The notes beneath the pieces are model-generated. The model was not told the DNA's origin. It saw only the letters and a list, made by a program, of their open reading frames with translations, and did no database searches. DNA of 64,000 bases from SABI01 sp963678555 (lineage in GTDB: Bacteria; Spirochaetota; Spirochaetia; Sphaerochaetales; Sphaerochaetaceae): positions 310,001-374,000 of the forward strand of contig CAXXJA010000002.1 in assembly GCA_963678555.2 (NCBI GenBank), in the 5' to 3' direction. Position 1 is the first letter of the stretch; each line of letters begins with the position of its first letter. Shown here piece by piece: positions 33,345 through 42,220 of the stretch. The translations under genes were made by a program, and so were the position numbers.

Positions 33345-34238
33345 TCACTCCCAGGGCCTTGCCCACCGTCGTTTGACGATGAAATTCACGATGGTGAGTG
33401 CTCCCACGAATAGCAAAAGCACATACGCTACCGTCGCTGCAAAGCCGACCCGGTAGTGGACGAAGGCATTGACGTACACGGAGTATACCAGTGTCGTCGA
33501 ATGGTTCTGCGGCCCTCCCTTGGTCATCGAGTAGATCAGTTCGAAGTTCTTGAAGGAATCTATGATGGCAACGGTGAGAACGAAGAAGCTCGTCGGACTG
33601 AGGATCGGCAGCGTGATCCTGAAGAAGCTCTGGAACGGGGTGGCTCCGTCAACGACTGCCGCATCCAGAGTATCCCTCGGAATCTGCTTGAGACCTGCAA
33701 GGAAAAGGATCATGTAGTATCCGGCCATCTTCCACACCTGCACCATCGATACACTCTTGAGAACAAGATTCGCATCCTGAAACCAGTAGGGCGGGTTGAT
33801 GCCGAGCATTTCGATGCCCCGATTGATCAGCCCGTACTTGGGGCCGAGCATCCACATCCACACGATACCCACGGCGACTGCCGAGGTGACCACCGGAAGA
33901 TAGATCACTGCACGGAAGGCAGCTATCCCCCGGATCTGAACGTTGATGAGCAGTGCATAGATCAGACCGAGAGCCATAGCTCCCGCGATATAGATCAGGG
34001 AGAACTCGAACGTATTGAGAATGACCGTGATAAAGGCTTTGCTGGCGAATGCTTCGCGGTAATTCTCAAGACCCACGAAAGCAGGATCCCCGAGAAGTGT
34101 CCAGTCGGTAAACGAGAGGTAGAAGGAGGCTCCGATCGGAATAAGGCGGAACACGATAAGTCCAATGATCGTCGGTACGAGGAATAGATAGGGACTCAGC
34201 GGCGTATGCCAGGAAAGCGGATGCTTGTGTTGTGCCAT
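33345..34238 (-). CDS. Sugar ABC transporter permease (UgpA/MalF type)
   Basis: The start at 34238 (MAQHKHPLSWHTPLSPYLFL) is chosen because the longer frame runs through the upstream hairpin. The EAA loop is GLKQIPRDTLDAAVVDGATP. Six membrane helices can be seen, the first being LFLVPTIIGLIVFRLIPIGA. It pairs with the permease downstream to form the channel of a CUT1 sugar importer. Confidence 0.9.
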   Translation of the reverse strand: MAQHKHPLSWHTPLSPYLFLVPTIIGLIVFRLIPIGASFYLSFTDWTLLGDPAFVGLENYREAFASKAFITVILNTFEFSLIYIAGAMALGLIYALLINVQIRGIAAFRAVIYLPVVTSAVAVGIVWMWMLGPKYGLINRGIEMLGINPPYWFQDANLVLKSVSMVQVWKMAGYYMILFLAGLKQIPRDTLDAAVVDGATPFQSFFRITLPILSPTSFFVLTVAIIDSFKNFELIYSMTKGGPQNHSTTLVYSVYVNAFVHYRVGFAATVAYVLLLFVGALTIVNFIVKRRWARPWE

Positions 34239-34254
34239 GAATGGAGTATACCAC

Positions 34255-34280
34255 AGGAGAGTCCTGCGAAGGACTCTCCT
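34255..34280 (-). terminator. Hairpin between the binding-protein and permease genes
   Basis: AGGAGAGTCCT-GCGA-AGGACTCTCCT is a perfect 11-bp stem in the 52-base gap. It has no T-run on the minus strand. Such hairpins protect the upstream message or attenuate, so that the binding protein is made in excess over the permeases. Confidence 0.75.
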
Positions 34281-34290
34281 GATAAGATAA

Positions 34291-35598
34291 TTATTTGTAA
34301 TATCGTGCGAGGACCGAATTGATGCCTTCTGCACCCTCTCTCATTCCCTCGTCGAAGCTCACTTCCCCATTGATGATCGCATCAATGAGTCCGTTGAGAC
34401 CGAGAGTTTCTGCCGCTGCATAGCCTCTCCACTCACTCCAGCCGAGTGTGAAGGAGGATCTCAGCTCCTCACCTGCCTGCTTGATGAGAAGATCCATCTC
34501 TTCAGGCTGTTTGGTGGGGTCCGCAAATCCCTCGTCCTCTGCAAGAGCCTTGTAGGAGGGAATCTTTCCTGCCATGTAGTCGCTGATAGCCAGTCCTTCA
34601 CCGGCAATGTACTTGGCAAACTTCCATGCTGCCTCAGCATGCTTTGTATCGGGAGAAATCGCGTAATAGTCAGGCCAGCCGTTACCGATTTTGGTCGATG
34701 CCGCCGGTCCCTGAGGAATCCGTGCGATACCCCAGTTGAACGAGTCCCCTGCGACGATACGGTTGTTGTCGATGTTCCATCCGCCGTCAACCCACATCGA
34801 GGCAACCTGCTGCGGGAAGACGTCCTGCTGTCTCAGGGCACTCATCTCCTTCTGTGAGGGAGCGGCACCGTCGACGAGGACGAGGTCTGTCAGCATCCTG
34901 AGAGCGGCCATCGCGTTGGCATCCGGTGCGAAGCGCTTGTCGGGTGTAAGCAGTGCTCCATCGTTTGCATATACCCAGGGTTCGATGTGGGCATAGCGTC
35001 CGTAGAACCAGTGGCCCCACTGATCAGTCTTCCCATCTCCGTCGGTATCTTTCGTCAGCTTCTTCGCTGCTGAGGTGAAGTCATTCCAGGTCCACGAATC
35101 ATCGGGATAGCTGAGCCCTGCCGCATCGAAATGGTCCTTGTTATAGTAGAGTACTGTCGTCACGAGGGCGAAGGGTATCGCGTAGTAGCTGTCGGTACCG
35201 CTGATGCTCTTTCCTGCATCAAAGATACTCTTGTAGAAGGTGTCGAACAGATTGTCCTTCTTGATCATCTCATCGAGTTCCATCAGAAGGCCTGCATTGG
35301 CCCACTCTTCAAGGTACCCCGAGCTCATCGTAAACACATCAGGAAGTTTCCTCTGGTTAGCCTGAATTCTCAGTTTTGTCCAGTACTCGCTGGTGGCGTA
35401 GGTGGATAGCTCTACAGTCACTCCGGGGTTCTTTGCCTCGAACTCTGCAATGATTGCCTCGTTACGATCCTTCATGCTGGGATTCCAGTCCCACCACTGA
35501 AGCACGATCTCTTCGGCTTCCGCTTCGACGGTTCCCGCCGCGCTCACTCCCTGTACTGCCAGCAGAGCGATCAACAGCGCCAGTATGATCTTTTTCAT
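34291..35598 (-). CDS. Sugar ABC transporter substrate-binding protein
   Basis: The start at 35598 follows AAGGAGG and gives the signal peptide MKKIILALLIALLAVQGVSA. The mature part, IVLQWWDWNPSMKDRNEAII and later VTTVLYYNKDHFDAAGLSYP, is a family-1 (MalE/UgpB-like) solute-binding protein. It is the first gene of a four-gene operon with two permeases and a NAGPA-type glycosidase. A sugar, sugar phosphodiester or glycan fragment is the likely ligand, but sequence does not tell which. Confidence 0.92.
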   Translation of the reverse strand: MKKIILALLIALLAVQGVSAAGTVEAEAEEIVLQWWDWNPSMKDRNEAIIAEFEAKNPGVTVELSTYATSEYWTKLRIQANQRKLPDVFTMSSGYLEEWANAGLLMELDEMIKKDNLFDTFYKSIFDAGKSISGTDSYYAIPFALVTTVLYYNKDHFDAAGLSYPDDSWTWNDFTSAAKKLTKDTDGDGKTDQWGHWFYGRYAHIEPWVYANDGALLTPDKRFAPDANAMAALRMLTDLVLVDGAAPSQKEMSALRQQDVFPQQVASMWVDGGWNIDNNRIVAGDSFNWGIARIPQGPAASTKIGNGWPDYYAISPDTKHAEAAWKFAKYIAGEGLAISDYMAGKIPSYKALAEDEGFADPTKQPEEMDLLIKQAGEELRSSFTLGWSEWRGYAAAETLGLNGLIDAIINGEVSFDEGMREGAEGINSVLARYYK

Positions 35599-35814
35599 GA
35601 TGTCCTCCTTGCTCTTCATCTGAAAAGCGTGTGATTATGGATTCGTTCAATGTTCTGACTATACGACATATTCTGTGAAAAAACTGTGTCTTTCGCTTGA
35701 AAATTGTGTTTCTTCGCAGAGGTCATTAGTCTTTATAAAATATAATGGCCAGTAGGTCTTCATCTGTCAAGCAGATTCAGAGAACCTTTTTGTGGGAAAA
35801 TGTGGAAAAGGTAC

Positions 35815-35843
35815 TTTACATACGTCGCTCTTTTCTTTAGTAT
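35815..35843 (+). promoter_or_regulatory. Sigma-70 promoter of tRNA-Phe
   Basis: TTTACA (35815-35820), 17 bases, TAGTAT (35838-35843) lie 24 bases upstream of the tRNA 5' end. Confidence 0.75.
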
Positions 35844-35867
35844 CAGCTGAGTACCGACAACGTACGC

Positions 35868-35940
35868 GCCGCTTTAGCTCAGTTGGTAGAGCAAAGGACT
35901 GAAAATCCTTGTGTCCTCGGTTCAATTCCGAGAGGCGGCA
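35868..35940 (+). tRNA. tRNA-Phe (GAA)
   Basis: The 73-base sequence from GCCGCTTTAGCTC to GAGGCGGCA folds as a cloverleaf with anticodon loop CTGAAAA (GAA). The 3' CCA is not encoded. A promoter precedes it and a terminator follows directly. Confidence 0.96.
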
Positions 35941-35941
35941 G

Positions 35942-35970
35942 AAAACAGCTCCCGTGAAGGGAGCTGTTTT
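35942..35970 (+). terminator. Terminator after tRNA-Phe
   Basis: AAAACAGCTCCC, loop GTGAA, GGGAGCTGTTTT is a perfect 12-bp stem that ends in TTTT, immediately after the tRNA. Confidence 0.9.
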
Positions 35971-36065
35971 GCGTCCCGGGGGATTGCGTCTTCGGTGAGG
36001 CAGGTGTGTACATACCTGTCTGCCGGTGGTACAGTGAGAGCGGTAACGGGAGCGTAAGCGTGAGT

Positions 36066-36998
36066 ATGGTTGAGCACTCCTACAGGAATATCATAGCCGC
36101 AATGAATTTTGAGACCCTGGCATCGGCTTCCGGTGTGGACGACCCGGCTGTACGAAACATGTTCTCCCGGGTCGCCGAGTCGGTGTCCGTGTATGAACCT
36201 ATGCTGATCCATCTCCAGCTGTACAGTGAGATCTCCTCGGTGAACCGGGTCACCCTTGCCGATACCTACCTTGAGGTGAAACAGCGTTTCACGGAACTTC
36301 ACTCATCCGACAGTGCCCTGTGGGAACATGACAGGCTCTACCCGCCTTCACTGGCAGAATCAGCACTGCATCCACCCTTCATCTATCTCAGAGGAGAAGC
36401 CTCTCTCGTTGAAGTGCCGAGGGCAGGCATCACGGGAACACGGAACCCCAGTGAGCGGGGAAAACGGATGGTCAGGCAGGTCGTTGAGGTCCTTCTCGAG
36501 AACGGTATCACCCCCCTGACGACACTCGAGAAAGGAATAGACGGGATGGCACAGCTGTTCACCCTCTCTCTCGGGGAGCGTTCGATTGCCTTTCTCGATA
36601 CCCCTGTGCACCAGATACGACAGCCGGAACGGGAGAAGCTTCGCGATGCGATAGCGAGGAAGGGCTTGCTCGTTTCGGCGGTCTCTCCTGCCCGCGATGA
36701 CCGGTGGAGAGACCTCGTACACTACAAGAGCTATGTGAATGCCTATGCAGGGGCGCTCATCATGATAGAGGAGAAGGACGGAGGCTACGCAGTGAAGCGA
36801 ATCGAAGACGCTCTGGAACAGGAGATCCCGGTACTCCTGTTCTCCTCCACCGTCGAAGACCGTTCCCTTCTGTGGCCCCGCCGTTTTCATGATCATCCCT
36901 GTGTGTATGTCGCCTCCAGCCCATCAGATATCCCCGGGATCCTGAACTCTTTGAGGAAGACCCGTACGGTCAGTGATAACCAGCTCTCACTGTTCTGA
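36066..36998 (+). CDS. DprA/Smf-like DNA-processing protein
   Basis: The start at 36066 (MVEHSYRNIIAAMNFETLAS) is a likely choice; the upstream extension reads through the tRNA terminator region. Residues ~110-290 form a Rossmann-like DprA fold: PRAGITGTRNPSERGKRMVR, then TTLEKGIDGMAQLF (the family has a SGGARGID-like segment here) and NAYAGALIMIEEKDGGYAVK. DprA loads RecA on incoming single-stranded DNA. The degenerate middle motif suggests a divergent member. It is 43 bases before alaS. Confidence 0.75.
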   Translation: MVEHSYRNIIAAMNFETLASASGVDDPAVRNMFSRVAESVSVYEPMLIHLQLYSEISSVNRVTLADTYLEVKQRFTELHSSDSALWEHDRLYPPSLAESALHPPFIYLRGEASLVEVPRAGITGTRNPSERGKRMVRQVVEVLLENGITPLTTLEKGIDGMAQLFTLSLGERSIAFLDTPVHQIRQPEREKLRDAIARKGLLVSAVSPARDDRWRDLVHYKSYVNAYAGALIMIEEKDGGYAVKRIEDALEQEIPVLLFSSTVEDRSLLWPRRFHDHPCVYVASSPSDIPGILNSLRKTRTVSDNQLSLF

Positions 36999-37041
36999 TT
37001 CGTATTGACAAGGTACTACTCCTTGCTTAACATGATGCTCT

Positions 37042-38826
37042 ATGAAAGCACATGAACTGAGAAACGCCTTTGTCGAATTCTTTGTCTCAAAGAATCATAC
37101 ACAGATCTCGGGAGCCTCATTGATTCCTGAGAATGACCCCACTGTACTGTTTACCACAGCAGGTATGCACCCCCTGGTTCCCTATATACTCGGGGAGACA
37201 CACCCTGCGGGTCAGCGTCTGGTGGATTACCAGAAGTGCATACGCACCGGGGACATCGAAGCAGTCGGTGATCCTCATCACCTCACCTTCTTCGAGATGC
37301 TCGGTAACTGGTCGCTGGGGGATTACTTCAAGCATGAGGCGATTCACTACAGTTATGAATTCCTGACGAAGGTACTGAATATAGATCCTGACAAACTTTC
37401 GGTGACCGTATTCGCCGGAGATGATGAGGTCCCCCGTGATGACGAGTCAGCCTCTATCTGGGCTTCCCTCGGCATTCCCGAAGAGCGGATCCACTACCTT
37501 CCGAGAACGGACAACTGGTGGGGCCCTGCCGGGGAGACCGGCCCCTGCGGTCCCGACTCCGAGATGTTCATCGACACCGGTCGCCCTTCGTGTTCTCCAG
37601 AGTGCAGGCCCGGATGTTCGTGCGGTAAGTACTTCGAGGTGTGGAACGATGTGTTCATGCAGTACAATAAAGGTGCAGACGGTACCTATGGGAAGATGGA
37701 GCGCCAGTGTGTTGACACCGGTATGGGGATTGAGCGCACAATCGCCATTCTTCAGGGCAAGGATTCGGTCTACCAGACTGAGGTATTCACTCCTCTGCTG
37801 GAGAAGATCGGAGAGCTGACAGGCCTGATCTACGGTGATGCCGAAGAGACTGATGTCTCCATGAGGATTATCGCGGACCACGTGCGTACCAGCGTGTTCA
37901 TCCTCGGTGACCAGCGCGGTGTATCCCCCTCCAATCTCGGTCAGGGCTACATTCTCCGTCGTCTGATCCGGCGAGCTGTCAGACATGGAAAGAAACTCGG
38001 TATCACCGGCAAGTTTCTCTCAAACCTCGCACAGATAGTCATTCCGATGTACAGCGATGCCTATCCTGAGCTTGCTGAGAGGCAGGCTTTCGTCTTTGCC
38101 GAACTGAACGCGGAGGAGGAGAAGTTCTCTCTCACCCTGCAGAAGGGAGAGCACGAGTTCGAGAAACTTCTTGTGAACATCATGAAGGGAAACAGCCGAA
38201 CCATAAACGGCCGCGTTGCCTTCAAACTCTACGACACCTTCGGCTTTCCGATCGAACTTACTGAGGAACTCGCATCTGAACATGGTCTGAGCGTCGACAG
38301 GGAAGGGTTCGATAAGGCCTTTGAGAAGCATCAGGAAGTCTCACGCTCGGGAGCTGCACAGCAGTTCAAGGGGGGCCTTGCAGACAGAAGTGAACTGACT
38401 ACCGCTCTGCACACGGCTACACACCTTCTTCACCAGGCTCTCCGTCAGGTTCTCGGGACTCATGTGGGACAGAAGGGAAGCAATATTACACCGGAGAGAC
38501 TGAGATTCGACTTCACTCACCCGCAGCCGGTGACACCAGAAGAGCTTAAAGAGGTTGAGCGGATCGTCAACGAGGTCATCAGTAAGGATATGAAGGTGAG
38601 CATGGAGACGATGAGCCTCGAAGATGCCAAGGCCGCAGGAGCCATCGCCTTCTTCGATTCCAAGTACGGAGAGATGGTGAAGGTCTACTCGGTCGGCGAT
38701 TTCTCGAAGGAAGTCTGCGGCGGTCCGCATGTGGAGCGTACCGGCACCATGGGCACGTTCCGCATTCAGAAGGAGCAGTCCTCCTCTGCTGGAGTGCGAC
38801 GGATCAAGGCAGTACTGGAAAAATAG
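37042..38826 (+). CDS. alaS: Alanyl-tRNA synthetase, short form
   Basis: The 594-residue enzyme starts MKAHELRNAFVEFFVSKNHT. Class II catalytic motifs are in the first 240 residues (RTDNWWGPAGETGPCGPDSE; GMGIERTIAILQG). The editing domain has HTATHLLHQALRQVLGTHVG and the metal Cys/His pair in CGGPHVERTG. It ends after RIKAVLEK, so the C-terminal oligomerisation (C-Ala) domain of the usual ~875-residue enzyme is absent. A ~594-residue AlaRS is also known from Borrelia, so this is a lineage feature and not a truncation. Confidence 0.96.
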   Translation: MKAHELRNAFVEFFVSKNHTQISGASLIPENDPTVLFTTAGMHPLVPYILGETHPAGQRLVDYQKCIRTGDIEAVGDPHHLTFFEMLGNWSLGDYFKHEAIHYSYEFLTKVLNIDPDKLSVTVFAGDDEVPRDDESASIWASLGIPEERIHYLPRTDNWWGPAGETGPCGPDSEMFIDTGRPSCSPECRPGCSCGKYFEVWNDVFMQYNKGADGTYGKMERQCVDTGMGIERTIAILQGKDSVYQTEVFTPLLEKIGELTGLIYGDAEETDVSMRIIADHVRTSVFILGDQRGVSPSNLGQGYILRRLIRRAVRHGKKLGITGKFLSNLAQIVIPMYSDAYPELAERQAFVFAELNAEEEKFSLTLQKGEHEFEKLLVNIMKGNSRTINGRVAFKLYDTFGFPIELTEELASEHGLSVDREGFDKAFEKHQEVSRSGAAQQFKGGLADRSELTTALHTATHLLHQALRQVLGTHVGQKGSNITPERLRFDFTHPQPVTPEELKEVERIVNEVISKDMKVSMETMSLEDAKAAGAIAFFDSKYGEMVKVYSVGDFSKEVCGGPHVERTGTMGTFRIQKEQSSSAGVRRIKAVLEK

Positions 38827-38830
38827 AGCA

Positions 38831-38852
38831 CCGGGTGCCACCCGGCACCCGG
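38831..38852 (+). terminator. Probable terminator after alaS
   Basis: CCGGGTGCC-ACCC-GGCACCCGG is a perfect 9-bp stem five bases after the stop; the following T-tract is weak (AATTATTTTC). Confidence 0.6.
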
Positions 38853-38876
38853 CCAATTATTTTCTCTTGACATATC

Positions 38877-38904
38877 TATCATTCTCCTTACAATTTATCT
38901 ATAC
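38877..38904 (+). promoter_or_regulatory. Sigma-70 promoter of the 38924 envelope gene
   Basis: TTGACA (38877-38882), 16 bases, TACAAT (38899-38904) lie 20 bases upstream of the ATG at 38924, a strong promoter. Confidence 0.8.
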
Positions 38905-38923
38905 AGCAAAAGTGAGGTGTATC

Positions 38924-39397
38924 ATGATAAAAAAAGTATCTGTTGTTCTGGTCCTCGTTCTCGTCCTCTCAGCTTCTGTCGTAAGTGCTGACGGTCTTCG
39001 CGAGGGTATCGGTGTAGGGGCTTCGTTCAGTGCCCCGTTCGGATTCACCTTCGTCGGTGATTACAATTTCGGTGATTACAGCGCCTCAGCATCCCTCGGC
39101 TATCGCGACATTGGCATAGCTGCGATCGATATCGGGCTTGAAGGTGCCTATCACCTTCCCTTTACCCTCTCGGATGAGACAGATACTCTTGTCCTGTATC
39201 CGAGTATCGGCGGACGGATCGACTTCCAGATCGGTTCTGCCTTCGCAGTCGGCCTCGCTCCGGTCCTCACTCTCAAGACCGAACTCGCATCAGTTCCCGG
39301 GTATCTGTACACGAAGGCGATTCCCTCACTGCAGATGGGTACCGGAATTTTCACCCTCGCAATGCATGGTGAGATCGGCTACCTCTATTTCTTCTAG
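38924..39397 (+). CDS. Secreted beta-barrel-like envelope protein
   Basis: The start at 38924 follows GAGGTG and gives a signal peptide MIKKVSVVLVLVLVLSASVV ending SADG. The 158-residue product has alternating polar and hydrophobic strands (GVGASFSAPFGFTFVGDYNF, YSASASLGYRDIGIAAIDIG) and ends in aromatic residues (EIGYLYFF), as outer membrane barrels do. I do not recognise a named family. It has its own strong promoter and is convergent with rlmN, with a four-base overlap. Confidence 0.75.
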   Translation: MIKKVSVVLVLVLVLSASVVSADGLREGIGVGASFSAPFGFTFVGDYNFGDYSASASLGYRDIGIAAIDIGLEGAYHLPFTLSDETDTLVLYPSIGGRIDFQIGSAFAVGLAPVLTLKTELASVPGYLYTKAIPSLQMGTGIFTLAMHGEIGYLYFF

Positions 39398-40446
39398 GCC
39401 CTGTTGAGCGGTACCGCAAGCTGCCCGCATGCGCCGTTGATAGACTGTCCCTTACTGAGCCTCTGGGTGTAGGGGACCCTGAGTCGTGTGAGTTCATGAG
39501 CGAAGGATTCGAACTCACGGTCACTGACGGTGCGGAACGGCAGCTCCGCTGCTTCATTGTAGGGGATCAGGTTCACGACAACCTCAAGTCCCCGGGCGAA
39601 CAGTGCGATGTCTTTCGCATCCTGCTGTGATACATTCACGGTACTCATCATCACATATTCCAGCGTGATGCGTTTCTTCATCTCTTTCTGATACGCAATA
39701 AGAGCCTCTTTGACCTCACTGAGAGGATACCGGGTGTTGATCGGCATCAGGGTGTCCCGGATGGCGTCACGTGATCCTGTCAGGGAGAGCGCCAGGCGGA
39801 CCGGGATATGCCGTTCCCTCAGTGTGTTGATGCCGGGCACGAGGCCGCAGGTACTTATCGTCATCCGTCTGTAGCTGACATTGATCCCTTGCGGATCGTG
39901 AAGGTGTTCGATTGCCTTGATGACCTGCTCAGTATTGGCCAGAGGTTCTCCCATGCCCATGAATACGATATGGCTCGTGTCGGGCTGCAGCCGTCTGATG
40001 TGGATGAACTGTTCCACTATCTCTGCAGCTGTGAGGTTTCTGACAAGGCCCATCGTACCGGTACGGCAGAATGCACAGCCCATAGCGCATCCTATCTGAG
40101 AGGAGAGGCACGCGGTATTGCGACCCTTGCCGTCACTGAGGATCACCGCTTCCACGACCGCATCATCAGGGTAGGTGACAGCGATCTTCAGCGCATCGCT
40201 CCCGTCGCTCTGCACATCAGAGACTCGTGATGACAGGGGGCTTTGATACTCACTGATCAGTCGTTCCCTGAGCGAGAGCGGGAGGTTCGTCATGTCGGAA
40301 AATTCAGCAAGTTTCTCATTGATCCAGCTGTATATCTGTTTTCCCTGGAAGCGTCTGTTCAGTGACAGGGTCGTCACTATCTCGTCAGGGGTAAGGCAGC
40401 AGAGGCTTCCTCTGCCGCCGGTGTTGTCTTCAGCTATGCTACTCAT
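39394..40446 (-). CDS. rlmN: 23S rRNA (adenine-2503-C2)-methyltransferase RlmN
   Basis: The start at 40446 (MSSIAEDNTGGRGSLCCLTP) overlaps the OPT transporter stop. The radical SAM triad is CAMGCAFC in SQIGCAMGCAFCRTGTMG, followed by the GMGEPLANTEQVIKAIEHL motif and the catalytic Cys near the end (INGACGQLAVPL). The enzyme methylates A2503 in 23S rRNA and A37 in some tRNAs. Cfr has similar motifs, but housekeeping RlmN is far more likely. Confidence 0.9.
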   Translation of the reverse strand: MSSIAEDNTGGRGSLCCLTPDEIVTTLSLNRRFQGKQIYSWINEKLAEFSDMTNLPLSLRERLISEYQSPLSSRVSDVQSDGSDALKIAVTYPDDAVVEAVILSDGKGRNTACLSSQIGCAMGCAFCRTGTMGLVRNLTAAEIVEQFIHIRRLQPDTSHIVFMGMGEPLANTEQVIKAIEHLHDPQGINVSYRRMTISTCGLVPGINTLRERHIPVRLALSLTGSRDAIRDTLMPINTRYPLSEVKEALIAYQKEMKKRITLEYVMMSTVNVSQQDAKDIALFARGLEVVVNLIPYNEAAELPFRTVSDREFESFAHELTRLRVPYTQRLSKGQSINGACGQLAVPLNRA

Positions 40447-42062
40447 ATTCCTATGATAGCATAGCAATGATGGCAATGACCACCTCCGGTGATACCCTCT
40501 CCGCCGAGGAAACCGCTTGCCAGAAGGCCCGTGTTACCCTTGATATCTCTCTTATTTCCAAAGGCTGCTGATGCGATCATGTAGATGATCGCACCGATAC
40601 CCATGATGGAGGATATGCTGAAGGGAAGGTAGACTCCGAGTCCGAGGGTTGCAGAGGGAAGGCCGATGAGGTAGAGGGCGAGTCCAATCACGGCACCGGT
40701 CACGAATGCCGGAACATGAGAGAGTCCGCCGACCATTGCGCTGACAGCCTTTGCCTGGGGAGCGGGAAGTGCGTCCGTCCCGAAGCCGCCGAAGGATTCC
40801 TTGAGAACGAGAAGAGCGATCACGGCAACCACTGCGCCGATGACACCTCCGATTCCTTCTGCGATGATCTGTGTTTTCGCATCGGTTTTCAGCAGGTATC
40901 CTGATTTCGTATCATTCATGAGGTCTCCGGCCAGACCGCAGGCTATTGCGGTCACGGCTGCGACACTGAAGCCCTGGACGATCGTGACATCGGTGACCAG
41001 CTGGACAAGGAGAAGCACGAGGATACCAAGAATCTCCATGGGGTTGATGCCCGTCTGTCCCGTGAGGAGTGCTGCTATCTGGGTAGTCACATAGATTCCG
41101 ATGATGAGCAGCAGGGCTGCGAAGAACGGTACCGTCCCGCTGGCGGCAAGAACCAGCACCACCAGAGCCATGAGGCCGATGGATACCCACCTCATTCTTC
41201 CTCCGAAGAGGATTGCGGCATCCCCGCTCTTCTCCTCCTGTTTCTTCCCTCTGTTCCTGATCATCTGAGCGATGAACTTCACGATGATGGCCAGACCTGT
41301 GCCGACCATGAGCCCGATACCGAGGTTCTGCCGGAACAGTTCAGCTGCACCGAGGTCTGCGAACAGACCTGCTCGTATACCCAACGGTTCAAGAATGAGG
41401 AAGGCGAACACGGCTCCTCCGAGCCAGAAAAGGCTGAGTGCCGGTCCGATGATCGCTCCGATACCGGCTGCCATCGGGCTGAGCCATATAAACAGGGGAG
41501 TGATGAGAGCTCCTCCCGCATAGAGCATGAGCGCCGGGGGTACGATGCCGAAGCTGTCTCTGAGGACAGTGAAGAGGATCGCAAAGGCCATGGCACTGAA
41601 GAGGAGGGCGGCCTCTTTTCTGTTCTGTGTGGCACTGATCAGCGTCCGGTAGGCCGCTTGTCCCATCGGATAGGGGAGCTGCTCGCCTTCTACATACTTC
41701 TTTCTCGCGACGACAGAAAAGAGGGTCCCCAGGAGTGCTCCGCTGATGGTGATGATCAGAAGGTAGGAGATGGAGACAGTTGCCTCCGGGTTTCTCATCC
41801 AGATTCCAGGTATCGTGAAAGCGAGTCCACCCGCCACCATCGCTCCTGAACTCATAATCGTGTGAGTGAGGTTGATCTCATTCAGGTTCGAGTTCTTGAA
41901 CCTCCCGATGACCGCCAGTGAGACGATCGTGACGAATACTGTCGGCCAGGGCAGAGCTCCCATTCGCAATGCGACATACATCGACGAACTCGTGATTACC
42001 AGAAGTCCGAGAATTCCGACGACCACCGAGCGTACCGTGAGCTGGGGTAAAGAAATTTTCAT
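40443..42062 (-). CDS. OPT-family oligopeptide/metal-chelate transporter
   Basis: The start at 42062 follows GGAGG and gives MKISLPQLTVRSVVVGILGL. The protein has about fourteen membrane helices, with the OPT motif pair GEQLPYPMGQAAYRTLISAT and AEGIGGVIGAVVAVIALLVL. OPT proteins import small peptides or metal chelates. The last residues read TGGGHCHHCYAIIGI, which is not a membrane helix. Dropping one G at about 40488 restores TGVVIAIIAMLS and a stop at 40451. A one-base insertion, real or a sequencing error, is likely. Confidence 0.85.
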   Translation of the reverse strand: MKISLPQLTVRSVVVGILGLLVITSSSMYVALRMGALPWPTVFVTIVSLAVIGRFKNSNLNEINLTHTIMSSGAMVAGGLAFTIPGIWMRNPEATVSISYLLIITISGALLGTLFSVVARKKYVEGEQLPYPMGQAAYRTLISATQNRKEAALLFSAMAFAILFTVLRDSFGIVPPALMLYAGGALITPLFIWLSPMAAGIGAIIGPALSLFWLGGAVFAFLILEPLGIRAGLFADLGAAELFRQNLGIGLMVGTGLAIIVKFIAQMIRNRGKKQEEKSGDAAILFGGRMRWVSIGLMALVVLVLAASGTVPFFAALLLIIGIYVTTQIAALLTGQTGINPMEILGILVLLLVQLVTDVTIVQGFSVAAVTAIACGLAGDLMNDTKSGYLLKTDAKTQIIAEGIGGVIGAVVAVIALLVLKESFGGFGTDALPAPQAKAVSAMVGGLSHVPAFVTGAVIGLALYLIGLPSATLGLGVYLPFSISSIMGIGAIIYMIASAAFGNKRDIKGNTGLLASGFLGGEGITGGGHCHHCYAIIGI

Positions 42063-42159
42063 ATCGTTCCATCTCCTCCGCGAATAACGTGCCTCACTAT
42101 ACCAAATTGACAAATTTAATGAAAGTGTTAGATTAAACGAGGCTCTTACAGAAGGACAT

Positions 42160-42190
42160 ACAAAAACGACCTCCACAGAGGGAGGCCTTA
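42160..42190 (-). terminator. Terminator after the P13-like gene
   Basis: On the minus strand GGCCTCC-CTCTGT-GGAGGTC forms a stem (one weak end pair) followed by GTTTTTG. Confidence 0.6.
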
Positions 42191-42220
42191 TCGGTTGCTG
42201 TGAAGTGTGCTGCGTCAGTA

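Noticed and set aside
37042..38826. alaS as a truncated pseudogene
   Set aside because: It lacks the C-Ala domain, but catalytic and editing motifs are complete and a similar length is known in Borrelia.
40443..40490. HCHHC at the end of the OPT transporter as a metal-binding motif
   Set aside because: A one-base frameshift explains it better, because the other frame restores a membrane helix and a nearby stop.
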